A stretch of DNA of 64,000 nucleotides from Roseomonas sp. (GTDB lineage Bacteria > Pseudomonadota > Alphaproteobacteria > Acetobacterales > Acetobacteraceae): NCBI GenBank assembly GCA_020249865.1, contig JADCEV010000013.1, positions 38,237 through 102,236 of the forward strand, given 5' to 3'. Made by a program: the position numbers and the translations under genes. The notes below the pieces were generated by a model. That model searched no databases. It saw only the letters and a list, made by a program, of their open reading frames with translations, and was not told the DNA's origin. This document shows positions 16,655 to 25,768 of this stretch, in pieces (the first letter of the stretch is position 1; every line of letters starts with the position of its first letter).

Positions 16655-18466
16655 ATGACACTCTCCACCCTTCCTTCACCTCCGTCGCTTATAGCGAATG
16701 GCGCCGCCTTGGCCTTGCTGGCCTTCCCTGAGGCGGAACCCTTCTGGAGTGAAGTGCATGAAACTGTGCTTGACCTGTCGCCCGCGCCCTTGGGACAAAG
16801 GCGGCTGCATTCACGCCCCAAGCGCCGGGCCCTTGGGTGGCTAAGCCTGATGGATAATCGCCTGACCTTTGACACGAGCCTGCAGATCGGCGCGCTTGGC
16901 CAGGGCGCGATCGGTTTGCTCGGGCTTGGGCGCGGTTCTGCCGCCCGATTCACGAGCCTTTCCGATTTGCTGGATAGCAGCCCCCGCCTTGAACCCAATG
17001 CTGCCGCGGCCCTGGTGCAGGCCTGCGCCGCTGCCACCTGGAACCCAGCTGAGGCTGAACGCGAAGTCACCCTTGATGGTGCGCCGGGTCTTGGCTTTAC
17101 GATTCGCCATGCCGGCAGCGGCACCTGGGCCTTGGCTGTTCAAACCAGGAACAACCTTCCAGGCGGCGGCGGCTTGGACACGGTCACGGGCCTTGCCGAT
17201 TTCGCCATGTTTTCGGCGCGCGTCAGCACGGCGCTGGTCAGGCCCGGCCGTCGCCCGGCGCGCATCGCTGTGCATGTGCTTGATCTTGATGGTCTTCGCC
17301 ATGTGACCACGAATCTGGGCCATGCCGCGCAGGAAGAATTATTGCGCGCCGCAGCACGGCGACTCTCGGCAGCAGTCAGGGGCACGGATCTGGTGGCGCG
17401 CCTGGCCGGCGATGAATTCGCCATTCTGCAGGCCGATGTTTCAACCGCTTCGCAGGCGGAAGCCATGGCCAAGCGCCTGACCCATCTGCTTGGTCACCCC
17501 TATCTGGTAATGGGGGAGACCGTGAGCGTGACGCCGCGGCTTGGCTTTGTGTTGGCGCCGGAAGATGGCAATGACGCGCCCCTTTTGCTGCGCTGTGCCG
17601 GCCTCGCCCGTTCAAGCCTTGAACATGATGGGCAGGCAATGCCGCGCTGGTGCCGCTTCAGTGCCGATATGGATGCCCGCGCCAAGGCGCAGCGCAATGC
17701 AGAAGCCGCGCTGCGCAATGCCTTATTCAGGCAGGAATTTGAATTGCATTATCAGCCGCTTATTGCCCTGCCTGCGGGTCGGCTGACAGGTTTTGAAGCA
17801 CTGATCCGCTGGCGCCACCCTGAGGCCGGGCTGGTGCCGCCGGGGGATTTCCTGCCCTTGGCTGAAAAACTTGGTCTGATGGGGCGGATTGGCGATTGGG
17901 TGATCCGGGAAGCCTGCCGCGCAGCGGCGCAATGGCCGAAATCGCTCTCGGTTTCGGTCAATATCGCCCCGGCGCAATTCAGGGATGGGCGGCTTTTGGA
18001 AACCTTGCGCGCCGCGCTCAAGGAAAGCGGGCTGGCCCCGCAGCGCCTGGAATTGGAAGTGACCGAAACCGTGCTGCTGCCCGCAAGTGGCGATGCTCCG
18101 GCGCAATTGGCTGCCATAAGGGCGCTTGGCTGCCATATCGCCATGGATGATTTCGGCACGGGTTATTCGTCACTTACCCAATTGCGTTCCTTCCCCTTTG
18201 ATCGGCTGAAGGTGGATCGGTCCTTCATCCGTGATTTGCCGGAAAGCGCGCAAAGCCTCGCGATCCTGCGCTCTGTGGTCGGGCTTGGGCGCAGCCTGGG
18301 GATTGCGGTGACGGCCGAGGGGGTGGAAACCCCGGAGCAGATGCGGCTTTTGATCCTGGAAGGCTGCAATAGCGCCCAGGGCTATCTGATTGGAAAACCG
18401 AAAGAAGCCGCTGCCTATGCCGAGCTGATTGCCAATCCGCCGACGGAAGGGCTTGGCGTGGGGTAA
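16655..18466 (+). CDS. GGDEF/EAL cyclic-di-GMP protein
   Basis: 603 aa from ATG 16655; upstream in-frame ATGs at 16604 and 16565 are in AT-rich, promoter-like DNA next to the terminator and have no Shine-Dalgarno sequence, so the start is uncertain. Residues before about 200 match no domain I know. The GGDEF domain has RLAGDEF in place of RLGGDEF, with an intact product-inhibition site RGTD five residues before it. The EAL domain is complete: FEALIRWRHP, VNIAPAQ, ELEVTET, MDDFGTGYSS, FDRLKVDRSF, AEGVETPEQ, AQGYLIGKP. Phosphodiesterase activity is expected; cyclase activity is uncertain. No transmembrane segment is visible. Confidence 0.9.
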   Translation: MTLSTLPSPPSLIANGAALALLAFPEAEPFWSEVHETVLDLSPAPLGQRRLHSRPKRRALGWLSLMDNRLTFDTSLQIGALGQGAIGLLGLGRGSAARFTSLSDLLDSSPRLEPNAAAALVQACAAATWNPAEAEREVTLDGAPGLGFTIRHAGSGTWALAVQTRNNLPGGGGLDTVTGLADFAMFSARVSTALVRPGRRPARIAVHVLDLDGLRHVTTNLGHAAQEELLRAAARRLSAAVRGTDLVARLAGDEFAILQADVSTASQAEAMAKRLTHLLGHPYLVMGETVSVTPRLGFVLAPEDGNDAPLLLRCAGLARSSLEHDGQAMPRWCRFSADMDARAKAQRNAEAALRNALFRQEFELHYQPLIALPAGRLTGFEALIRWRHPEAGLVPPGDFLPLAEKLGLMGRIGDWVIREACRAAAQWPKSLSVSVNIAPAQFRDGRLLETLRAALKESGLAPQRLELEVTETVLLPASGDAPAQLAAIRALGCHIAMDDFGTGYSSLTQLRSFPFDRLKVDRSFIRDLPESAQSLAILRSVVGLGRSLGIAVTAEGVETPEQMRLLILEGCNSAQGYLIGKPKEAAAYAELIANPPTEGLGVG

Positions 18467-18473
18467 AGCCGCG

Positions 18474-19619
18474 TCAGGCCGGCAGCAGAATGGTGGCTGC
18501 CGCCTGGGCGGCAATGCCCTCGCCACGCCCGGTAAAGCCAAGCCGTTCCGTGGTGGTGGCCTTGACCGATACCACCGCCACATCGAGCCCTGCCAATTCG
18601 GCGATGCGCGCACGCATGGCATCCGCATGCGGGGCGATTTTCGGCCTTTCGCAAATCAGCGTGACATCCACATGCACCAGCACGCCGCCGCGCGCCGCAA
18701 CCCGCCCGGCTGCGTGCCGCAGGAAGGCGGCACTATCGGCATCCTTCCAATCCGCCTGGGATGGCGGGAACCAGCGGCCAATATCGCCTTCGGCCAAGGC
18801 GCCATAAATAGCATCGCACAGCGCATGCAGCCCGACATCGGCATCCGAATGTCCATCAAGACCAAGCTCATGCGGGACATTGATACCGCACAGGATCAAG
18901 GGGCGGCCCGCCACTAGGCGGTGTACATCAAAGCCGGTGCCGGTGCGCGGCACCATGCGGGCGATCATTTCAGCTTCCACGCGGGCAAGATCCTCGGGCC
19001 AGGTGATTTTCACATTACGCTCACTGCCCGGCACAATGGCAACCGCCTGCCCGAGTGCTTCGAGCAGGGAGGCATCATCCGTGACCGCCCCGGCGCGCGC
19101 CACATGGGCAGCGCGCAATGCTTCAAATCGAAAGGCTTGCGGGGTTTGGGCGCGGAACAGCCCCTCACGCGGGACCGTCGCCACGATCACGCCACCGGCC
19201 ACGCGCTTCAGCGTATCGGCCGCCGGCTGGGCGGGGATGGCGCCGGGATGGGCCTCAAGCGCGGCGAGCAGGGCAGGGATGGTGCCTTTCGGGATAACGG
19301 GGCGGGCCGCGTCATGCACCAGGACATAGTCTGGCGCCTCCGGCGCGAGGGCTGTGAGCCCGGCGCGCACGCTGTCTTCCCGTGTGGCGCCGCCCGCCAC
19401 CACGGGCAGGCAGGGCAGGCCTTCCAGAAGGCTGGCTACAAAAGCTTCCTCGCCAGCCGGGGCCACGGGTTGCAGCGCGGCCACCAGCCCCTCGGCCAAA
19501 AGCGCTTCGGCGGCATGGCGCAGCACGGGCCGGCCCAATAAGGGCAGAAATTGCTTGGGCTGCGCCGCACCAAAGCGGCTACCATGCCCGGCCGAGAGAA
19601 GAAGAGCCACAGTTTTCAT
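18474..19619 (-). CDS. ispDF: IspDF, bifunctional MEP-pathway enzyme
   Basis: 381 aa fusion. The N-terminal IspD part (cytidylyltransferase forming CDP-ME) has [23 protein letters not shown] and [11 protein letters not shown]. The C-terminal IspF part (cyclodiphosphate synthase) begins [10 protein letters not shown] near residue 225 and contains [31 protein letters not shown] and [20 protein letters not shown], with the metal-binding Asp-His pair in FDVHR. It acts in the cytoplasm in isoprenoid precursor synthesis. The fusion is typical of alphaproteobacteria. It is divergent from dusB and convergent with the GGDEF/EAL gene. Confidence 0.95.
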   Translation of the reverse strand: MKTVALLLSAGHGSRFGAAQPKQFLPLLGRPVLRHAAEALLAEGLVAALQPVAPAGEEAFVASLLEGLPCLPVVAGGATREDSVRAGLTALAPEAPDYVLVHDAARPVIPKGTIPALLAALEAHPGAIPAQPAADTLKRVAGGVIVATVPREGLFRAQTPQAFRFEALRAAHVARAGAVTDDASLLEALGQAVAIVPGSERNVKITWPEDLARVEAEMIARMVPRTGTGFDVHRLVAGRPLILCGINVPHELGLDGHSDADVGLHALCDAIYGALAEGDIGRWFPPSQADWKDADSAAFLRHAAGRVAARGGVLVHVDVTLICERPKIAPHADAMRARIAELAGLDVAVVSVKATTTERLGFTGRGEGIAAQAAATILLPA

Positions 19620-19655
19620 TGGGAGAACATAAGGTGGAACGAAGCCATCCGGAAC

Positions 19656-19750
19656 CCTGCCCAGTCACGCGGCATGAAGCCTGCGTTGCACCAAACAACC
19701 AGCAAAACCGTTCCAGCTATCCTGCTCAGTGACGCGGCATGAATCCTGCG
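19656..19750 (+). repeat. 30-bp direct repeat pair before dusB, with a third partial copy at the dusB start
   Basis: Copies at 19656-19685 and 19721-19750 agree at 27 of 30 positions; each contains CAGT, N, ACGCGGCATGAA, N, CCTGCG. The 12-base core ACGCGGCATGAA recurs at 19823-19834, where its ATG is the dusB start. The first two ATGs open short frames (19674-19742 and 19739-19858). Confidence 0.75.
19674..19742 (+). CDS. Possible leader peptide 1 upstream of dusB (22 codons)
   Basis: ATG in the first GCGGCATGAA repeat. The frame reads MKPALHQTTSKTVPAILLSD plus two alanines and stops at TGA 19740-19742, overlapping the ATG of the next short frame by ATGA. No Shine-Dalgarno sequence stands out and no similarity is known. 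It may be chance, or a translated leader that couples to the next uORF. Confidence 0.25.
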   Translation: MKPALHQTTSKTVPAILLSDAA

Positions 19751-19858
19751 AAGCAGGCAAAGATGTGTTGTGTAACGAGGGGTTTTCAGGTAACTTGCAC
19801 AAATTCAATGCAAAATTGGTGCACGCGGCATGAATTTGCCTCTTCTGAAGCCGATTGA
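19739..19858 (+). CDS. Possible leader peptide 2 overlapping the dusB start (39 codons)
   Basis: ATG in the second repeat, in a different frame from dusB. It is cysteine-rich for its size (four Cys), contains CCVTRGFQVTC, and ends at TGA 19856-19858, 29 bases inside dusB. If translated, it would influence ribosome access to the dusB-ntrBC messenger. There is no homology support. Confidence 0.22.
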   Translation: MNPAKQAKMCCVTRGFQVTCTNSMQNWCTRHEFASSEAD

Positions 19859-20885
19859 CCTTGGCGGCTTGGCCATTTCGGCGCCTGTCATCCTGGCCCC
19901 CATGTCGGATGTACCCGATCAGCCCTTCCGGCGGCTCGCGCGTTCGCTCGGCACGCCCATGGTGGTGTCTGAGATGATCGCGTCCCAGGCCATGGTGCGG
20001 GAAAACCGTCAGACGCTGAAAATGGCGGAGCTCGATGGGTTTGGTGGCCCAGCCTCGGTCCAATTGGCCGGCTGTGACCCGACAACCATGGCGGAAGCCG
20101 CGAAGCTGGTGGTGGATCGCGGTGCTGCGGTGGTGGATATCAATTTTGGCTGCCCGGTCAAAAAGGTCGCCCTGGGGCAAAGCGCCGGCAGTGCGCTGAT
20201 GCGCGATGAAATCGCGGCAGCGCGCATTCTGGAAGCCACCGTCAAGGCCGTGTCCGTGCCAGTCACGCTCAAAATGCGGATGGGCTGGGACCATAACAGC
20301 CTGAATGCGCCCAATCTGGCGCGCATCGCGCAAGCCTGCGGCATTCGCATGGTCACCATCCATGGCCGCACGCGCCAGCAATTCTATACCGGCCAGGCCG
20401 ATTGGGCCTTCATACGCCGCGTGAAGGAAGCCGTGCAAATTCCTGTCATTGCAAATGGCGATATCTTGTCCATTGAGGATGCCGAGGAAGCTTTGCGTCA
20501 ATCCGGCGCCGATGGCGTGATGATTGGCCGCGGCGCCTATGGCCGGCCCTGGCTGCTTGGCCAGGTCGCTGCCCATCTGATGCATGGCATCCGCACCGAG
20601 GAACCAACCCTTGCCGAGCAGAAGCGCATCCTGTTGGAGCATTACGCGCTGATGCTGGACCATCACGGGACAGAGCCCGGCATCCGCATCGCGCGCAAGC
20701 ATGTTGCCTGGTATTCCAAGGGCTTGCCCGGATCGGCTGAGTTTCGCGTTGCGGTCAATCACGCGGTAACGGCAGAAGCGGTCCAGGCGCTGATTGATGG
20801 CTTTTTCGACCCGCTGATCGAACGGGGTGTCACCGCCATGCGCGATGCCTTCCGCGAAGCGGGTGAAGGGCAGATCGCGGCATGA
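19830..20885 (+). CDS. dusB: tRNA-dihydrouridine synthase B
   Basis: 351 aa FMN-dependent TIM-barrel enzyme that reduces uridines in the tRNA D-loop. Visible features are the N-terminal PVILAPMSDVPDQPFRRLAR, the INFGCPVKKVALGQSAGSALMRD block with the catalytic Cys, TLKMRMGWDHNS, HGRTRQQFYTGQADW and the phosphate-binding IGRGAYGRPWLLGQ. The gene precedes ntrBC (nifR3-ntrB-ntrC order), overlapping ntrB by ATGA. The start lies inside the third copy of a 12-base repeat; no strong Shine-Dalgarno sequence is seen. Confidence 0.95.
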   Translation: MNLPLLKPIDLGGLAISAPVILAPMSDVPDQPFRRLARSLGTPMVVSEMIASQAMVRENRQTLKMAELDGFGGPASVQLAGCDPTTMAEAAKLVVDRGAAVVDINFGCPVKKVALGQSAGSALMRDEIAAARILEATVKAVSVPVTLKMRMGWDHNSLNAPNLARIAQACGIRMVTIHGRTRQQFYTGQADWAFIRRVKEAVQIPVIANGDILSIEDAEEALRQSGADGVMIGRGAYGRPWLLGQVAAHLMHGIRTEEPTLAEQKRILLEHYALMLDHHGTEPGIRIARKHVAWYSKGLPGSAEFRVAVNHAVTAEAVQALIDGFFDPLIERGVTAMRDAFREAGEGQIAA

Positions 20886-22003
20886 ATGCGCGCGCAAGCC
20901 TTGGCAGCACCAATCGCAGCACCCCGCGGCTTGATAGCGGCATGGTGCTGGCCGCCCTGCCGGTGCCGGCAGTGGTGCTGAATGCGGAAGACCGCTTCAC
21001 CTTTGCCAATGGCGCGGCCGAGCAGTTCTTCAAGCTTTCCGCCGGCGCGCTATGCCAATTGAAGCTCAGCGATATCCTGCCACCGGATAACCGCGTCTTT
21101 GCCGTGTTGGCGCAGATCAGGCGCTTCGATTCGCCCGTTTCGGATTACGACCTGCTGCTGGAAAGCCCGCGCATCAATCGCCGCGGCGTTTCCGTCCATG
21201 GCGCGCCTTTGCATGAAATTGAAGGCGCTGTGGTGCTGACCTTGCAGGATGGGTCAACCGCGCAAATGCTGGACCGGCAGCTCAGTTTCCGCGGCGCGGC
21301 GCGCGGCGCCTCCGCCATGGCGGCGATGCTGGCGCATGAGGTGAAAAACCCGCTTTCGGGCATTCGCGGTGCCGCGCAATTGCTGGAACAGAATGCGCCT
21401 GAGGCGGATAAGGAACTTTGCCTGCTGATCCAGGATGAGGTGGACCGGATTCGCGGCCTGGTGGATCGCTTCGACATCTTCTCTGAACGTCCCGTGGAAT
21501 TGGGGCCGGTCAATATCCATCAGGTGCTGGATCATGTACGGCGCATCGCGCAGACAGGCTTTGCCGCGCATCTGAAGGTTTCGGAAGAATATGATCCCTC
21601 GCTGCCGCCGGTTTGGGGCAATCGCGACATTCTGGTCCAGATCATCCTGAATTTGGTGAAAAATGCCGCCGAGGCGGTGGACCCGATCCATGGCGAAATC
21701 GTGCTTGCCACCGCCTATCAGCATGGTGTGCGCATCGCGGTGCCGACCGCCAATGAACGGGTGCATCTGCCCCTGCTGGTGACAGTACGCGACAACGGGC
21801 CCGGTATTCCCGAGGAAATCCAGGCGACGCTGTTTGAGCCCTTTGTGTCCACCAAAAAGGGCGGGCAGGGGCTTGGTTTGGCGCTGGTTGCGAAGCTCGT
21901 GACCGATCTTGGCGGGCTGATTGAATGCGATTCCCGTCCCGGCCGCACATTGTTCAAACTTTCCATGCCGGCGCCCCCGGCGGGTTGGCAGGAGAGCGCC
22001 TGA
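20882..22003 (+). CDS. ntrB: NtrB, nitrogen regulation histidine kinase
   Basis: 373 aa soluble kinase. A PAS domain covers about residues 20-130 ([28 protein letters not shown]). The phosphoacceptor His152 lies in [20 protein letters not shown]; ATPase motifs are [12 protein letters not shown] (N box), [11 protein letters not shown] (G1) and [14 protein letters not shown] (G2). NtrB phosphorylates NtrC under nitrogen limitation and is governed by PII proteins. It overlaps dusB by four bases and shares one base with ntrC (TGATG). Confidence 0.96.
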   Translation: MNARASLGSTNRSTPRLDSGMVLAALPVPAVVLNAEDRFTFANGAAEQFFKLSAGALCQLKLSDILPPDNRVFAVLAQIRRFDSPVSDYDLLLESPRINRRGVSVHGAPLHEIEGAVVLTLQDGSTAQMLDRQLSFRGAARGASAMAAMLAHEVKNPLSGIRGAAQLLEQNAPEADKELCLLIQDEVDRIRGLVDRFDIFSERPVELGPVNIHQVLDHVRRIAQTGFAAHLKVSEEYDPSLPPVWGNRDILVQIILNLVKNAAEAVDPIHGEIVLATAYQHGVRIAVPTANERVHLPLLVTVRDNGPGIPEEIQATLFEPFVSTKKGGQGLGLALVAKLVTDLGGLIECDSRPGRTLFKLSMPAPPAGWQESA

Positions 22004-23439
22004 TGAATGAATCCCGCACCATCCTGATTGCCGATGATGATCGCGCCATTCGCACCGTATTGAGCCAGGCGCTCGGCCGCGCCGGGTATCAGGTGCGCGC
22101 CACATCCTCGGCCGCCACACTCTGGCGCTGGGTGGAGGATGGGGAAGGGGACCTGGTGATCACCGATGTGGTGATGCCGGATGAAAACGGCCTGGATCTG
22201 GTGCCGCGCATCCGCCGTGTGCGGCCCGAAATGCGCGTGATTGTCATGAGCGCGCAATCCACCTTCGCCACCGCCGTGAAGGCAACCCAACGCGGCGCTT
22301 TCGAATATTTGCCCAAGCCCTTCGATTTAAAGGAAGTTCTGGGCACGGTGGAGCGCGCCCTGGCCGCGCCACCCGATGCGCCCCCGCCCGAAGACCCGGA
22401 AGGCGAGAAACTGCCCCTGATCGGGCGATCGGCGGCCATGCAGGAAATCTACCGTACCGTGGCGCGGCTGACGACCACCGACCTGACCGTCATGGTCACC
22501 GGGGAAAGCGGCACGGGGAAGGAATTGATCGCGCGTGCCTTGCATGATTACGGCAAGCGCCGCGCCGGGCCTTTTGTCGCCATCAATATGGCGGCGATTC
22601 CGCGCGAATTGATCGAAGCCGAGTTGTTTGGCCATGAACGCGGCGCCTTCACCGGTGCGCTCAATCGCGGCATTGGCCGGTTTGAACAGGCCGCCGGCGG
22701 CACGCTGTTCCTGGATGAGATCGGCGATATGCCGCCGGAAGCCCAGACCCGCTTGCTCCGTGTTTTGCAGGAGGGCGAATTTACCACGGTGGGCGGCCGC
22801 CAGCCGATCAAGGCCAATGTGCGCATTGTGGCCGCGACGCATCGCGATTTGCGCCACCAGATCCGTCAGGGGCTGTTCCGCGAAGACCTTTTCTATCGGC
22901 TAAATGTGGTGCCGATCCGCCTGCCGCCCTTGCGCGAAAGGCTGGAGGATATCCCCCTGCTCGCGCGGCATTTCCTGGATCGCGCGCGGGCTTCCGGCCT
23001 GCCTGCCAAGCAATTGGCGCCCGAAGCGCTTGAGGCGCTCAAGGCCCATGCCTGGCCCGGCAATGCGCGCGAATTGGAAAACCTGATGCGCCGTATGGCG
23101 GCGCTTTACCCGCAAGAAGTGATCGGCGCCGATGCCGTGGCGGCGGAATTGGCCGAAGCCGCCCCGGTTGCCGGCCCCGATGGCCAGGCGGCCCCCGTGA
23201 CCCTGGAACAGGCGGTGGAACGCCATTTGGCCAGCTTCATGTCGGCCCATAAGGATGGCATGCCGGTGAAGGAATTATACGACCGGGTGCTCGCTGAGGT
23301 TGAACGCCCCTTGCTCCGCATGGCATTGAGCGCGACAAGAGGCAATCAGATCAAGGCGGCGGCCATGCTCGGGCTCAATCGGAATACGCTGCGGAAGAAG
23401 CTACGGGAATTGGAACTTCCTGTGGTGCGCGGCGCGTGA
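22003..23439 (+). CDS. ntrC: NtrC, sigma-54-dependent nitrogen response regulator
   Basis: 478 aa from ATG 22003, which has GGAGAG upstream; the longer frame from 21925 lies inside ntrB. The receiver domain has Asp55 in [10 protein letters not shown]. The AAA+ domain shows Walker A GESGTGKE (167-174), the sigma-54-contacting loop GAFTGA (214-219), and Walker [11 protein letters not shown]. The C-terminal Fis-type helix-turn-helix is [20 protein letters not shown]. Phosphorylated NtrC drives sigma-54 promoters of nitrogen-scavenging genes; the promoter candidate at 16452 would be a possible target. Confidence 0.97.
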   Translation: MNESRTILIADDDRAIRTVLSQALGRAGYQVRATSSAATLWRWVEDGEGDLVITDVVMPDENGLDLVPRIRRVRPEMRVIVMSAQSTFATAVKATQRGAFEYLPKPFDLKEVLGTVERALAAPPDAPPPEDPEGEKLPLIGRSAAMQEIYRTVARLTTTDLTVMVTGESGTGKELIARALHDYGKRRAGPFVAINMAAIPRELIEAELFGHERGAFTGALNRGIGRFEQAAGGTLFLDEIGDMPPEAQTRLLRVLQEGEFTTVGGRQPIKANVRIVAATHRDLRHQIRQGLFREDLFYRLNVVPIRLPPLRERLEDIPLLARHFLDRARASGLPAKQLAPEALEALKAHAWPGNARELENLMRRMAALYPQEVIGADAVAAELAEAAPVAGPDGQAAPVTLEQAVERHLASFMSAHKDGMPVKELYDRVLAEVERPLLRMALSATRGNQIKAAAMLGLNRNTLRKKLRELELPVVRGA

Positions 23440-23467
23440 TGATCCGGCACCGCCGCATGCCCTGACC

Positions 23468-25750
23468 ATGCCGGCCGAGGGCCTGGACGCGCCCCTTTCA
23501 GCGCAGGGGCCTGAGGAACCGCGCCGTCCCGGGGTATTCACGCGGCTTGCGGATTTTGTCACCGGCAGGCTTTTTACTATCTGCCTCGCCTTCCTCGCGC
23601 TGCTGGTGGGCTTGGCCACCTTTGCCGCGCTTTCTGGCGGCACGCCTATTGGCCCCACTGGGGCGGGGCAATTGGCCGGGGTGATCCTTGCCAATATCGC
23701 CTTTCTCTTGCTTTTGGTCGCCTCACTTGCCGCGCGGCTCACGCGTATGTGGCTGGAACGCCGGCGCGGCGCGGCGGGTTCGCGGCTGCATGTGCGGCTT
23801 GTGCTGCTGTTTGGCGTGGTGGCATCGGTGCCGGCGCTGCTGGTCGCGGGCTTCGCCGCGCTGTTCTTCAATCTTGGCATCCAGGCCTGGTTCAGTGACC
23901 GCGTGCGCGACACGCTGGAGGCATCCTTGGTTGCTTCCCGCGGGTATCTGGATGAGCACCGCAACACCATCCGCGCCGATATCCTGTTCATGGCAAATGA
24001 CCTCAATCGTGCGGCACAGGTGCTGCTGCCCGATAATGGCGTCGCCTTTGCGCGCCTGCTGGCGACGCATACCGCTTTGCGGGGGCTGACGAGCTCCATC
24101 ATTTTCGAGCCCATCCTGGGGCAGGTGGTGGCGAATGCGGGTTTGGGCATATCCAACCTTGTGGATTTGCCGCCGGCCTGGGCGATGGAAGCCGTGCGTT
24201 CCGGTGAGGTGGTCGTGCTGCCGAGCGAAGCTGAGGAAGGGCGCGTGCGCGCCATGGTGCAGCTCAATATCCCGCCGGGGCTCGTGCTGCTGATCACCCG
24301 CCCGCTTGATCCCTCGGTCTTGGGGCATATGCGGCGCACCGAGATTTCCTTCAATGAATACAATCAGCTCGATCGTAATCGGGAAAGCCTGCAAATCACC
24401 TTCTTCCTGATCTTCGCCATTGCCACCTTGCTCGTGCTGCTGGCCGCGGTGCTGATCGGGCTTCTCATGGCCAATCGCATCGCGCGCCCCATTTCGCGCC
24501 TGATCCTGGCGGCGGAACGCGTGCGTGGCGGCGATCTGGCGACCAAGGTCGAGGAAGGGGAGGCGGATGATGAAATCGCGCGCCTTGCGCGATCCTTCAA
24601 CCGCATGACAAGCCAGCTTGGCGCGCAGCGCGCCGAATTGATGAATGCCTATAGCCTGATTGATGAACGCCGACGCTTTACCGAAACCGTGCTGTCGGGC
24701 GTGTCAGCCGGGGTGATCGGGCTTGATAGTGAACGGCGTGTGACCTTGCCCAATCGGTCGGCGAGCGCGCTGCTTGGGGTTGATCTGGATGCGGCGATTG
24801 GGCTGCCATTTGCCCGCATTGCGCCGGAATTTGCGGAATTGCTGGCAGCGGCTGCGGCCAATCCGGAACGGTCAAGGGTGGCTGAAATCCTGATCGGGCC
24901 GGCCAATGCGCGGCGCACCTTGCTCGCGCGGATTGGCACGGAAACCCTGGGGGATCGGGTTGAAGGCTTTGTGCTGACCTTTGATGACATTACCGAATTG
25001 CAATCCGCGCAACGCAAGGCGGCCTGGGCGGATGTGGCGCGGCGCATCGCGCATGAAATCAAGAATCCCCTCACGCCCATTCAGCTTTCCGCCGAAAGGC
25101 TGAAGCGGCGCTATCTGCGACAAATCACGGATGACCCGGACACTTTCCGCCAATGCACGGATACGATTGTGCGGCAGGTGGAAGATATCGGGCGCATGGT
25201 GGATGAATTCTCGGCCTTTGCGCGCATGCCGCAACCGGTGATCAAGCCAGAGGATGCGAATAGGCTGATGCTGGAAGCGCTGGTGCTGCAACGCAATGCA
25301 CATCCCGATATCACTTACGAAAACCATGCGGGGCCGGAGGGGCTGAAGCTTCCTTGCGATCGGCGCCTGATCGGCCAGGCGCTGACCAATCTTTTGCAGA
25401 ATGCCGCGGATGCCATCGCCATGCGCGAAGGCGGTGAACCCGGTCGCATTGAAACGCGCATTCTGGTGGAAGGCGAGACGCTATCCTTCCAGGTCACGGA
25501 TAACGGCATTGGCCTGCCAAGTGCCGAACCGCGCGAAAGACTGACCGAGCCCTATGTCACGCACAAACCCAAGGGCACCGGGCTTGGCCTTGCCATTGTG
25601 AAGAAGATCATGGAAGACCATGACGGTTCCATCAGCCTGGAAGACAGGCCCGAGGGTACTGGCACCCGTGCGGTGTTGGTCTTGCCGCTGGGCGAGTCTC
25701 CCTGGCAGTCTGACGGCTTCGCCGCCCAGGCGGCGCAAGCAGTGAAATAA
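23468..25750 (+). CDS. ntrY: NtrY, membrane histidine kinase
   Basis: 760 aa. Three N-terminal membrane segments (LFTICLAFLALLVGLATFAAL and two more before residue 150), a periplasmic sensor region, then a fourth segment (FFLIFAIATLLVLLAAVLIG) lead into a HAMP domain (MANRIARPISRLILAAERV), a PAS domain and a kinase core with HisKA block RRIAHEIKNPLTPIQLSAERL. ATPase motifs are NLLQNAADAIA, VTDNGIGLP and GTGLGLAIVKKI. NtrY pairs with NtrX in control of nitrogen and redox/respiratory genes. It lies 28 bases after ntrC. Confidence 0.96.
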   Translation: MPAEGLDAPLSAQGPEEPRRPGVFTRLADFVTGRLFTICLAFLALLVGLATFAALSGGTPIGPTGAGQLAGVILANIAFLLLLVASLAARLTRMWLERRRGAAGSRLHVRLVLLFGVVASVPALLVAGFAALFFNLGIQAWFSDRVRDTLEASLVASRGYLDEHRNTIRADILFMANDLNRAAQVLLPDNGVAFARLLATHTALRGLTSSIIFEPILGQVVANAGLGISNLVDLPPAWAMEAVRSGEVVVLPSEAEEGRVRAMVQLNIPPGLVLLITRPLDPSVLGHMRRTEISFNEYNQLDRNRESLQITFFLIFAIATLLVLLAAVLIGLLMANRIARPISRLILAAERVRGGDLATKVEEGEADDEIARLARSFNRMTSQLGAQRAELMNAYSLIDERRRFTETVLSGVSAGVIGLDSERRVTLPNRSASALLGVDLDAAIGLPFARIAPEFAELLAAAAANPERSRVAEILIGPANARRTLLARIGTETLGDRVEGFVLTFDDITELQSAQRKAAWADVARRIAHEIKNPLTPIQLSAERLKRRYLRQITDDPDTFRQCTDTIVRQVEDIGRMVDEFSAFARMPQPVIKPEDANRLMLEALVLQRNAHPDITYENHAGPEGLKLPCDRRLIGQALTNLLQNAADAIAMREGGEPGRIETRILVEGETLSFQVTDNGIGLPSAEPRERLTEPYVTHKPKGTGLGLAIVKKIMEDHDGSISLEDRPEGTGTRAVLVLPLGESPWQSDGFAAQAAQAVK

Positions 25751-25768
25751 GGGGAAGCAAGGTCGCGC

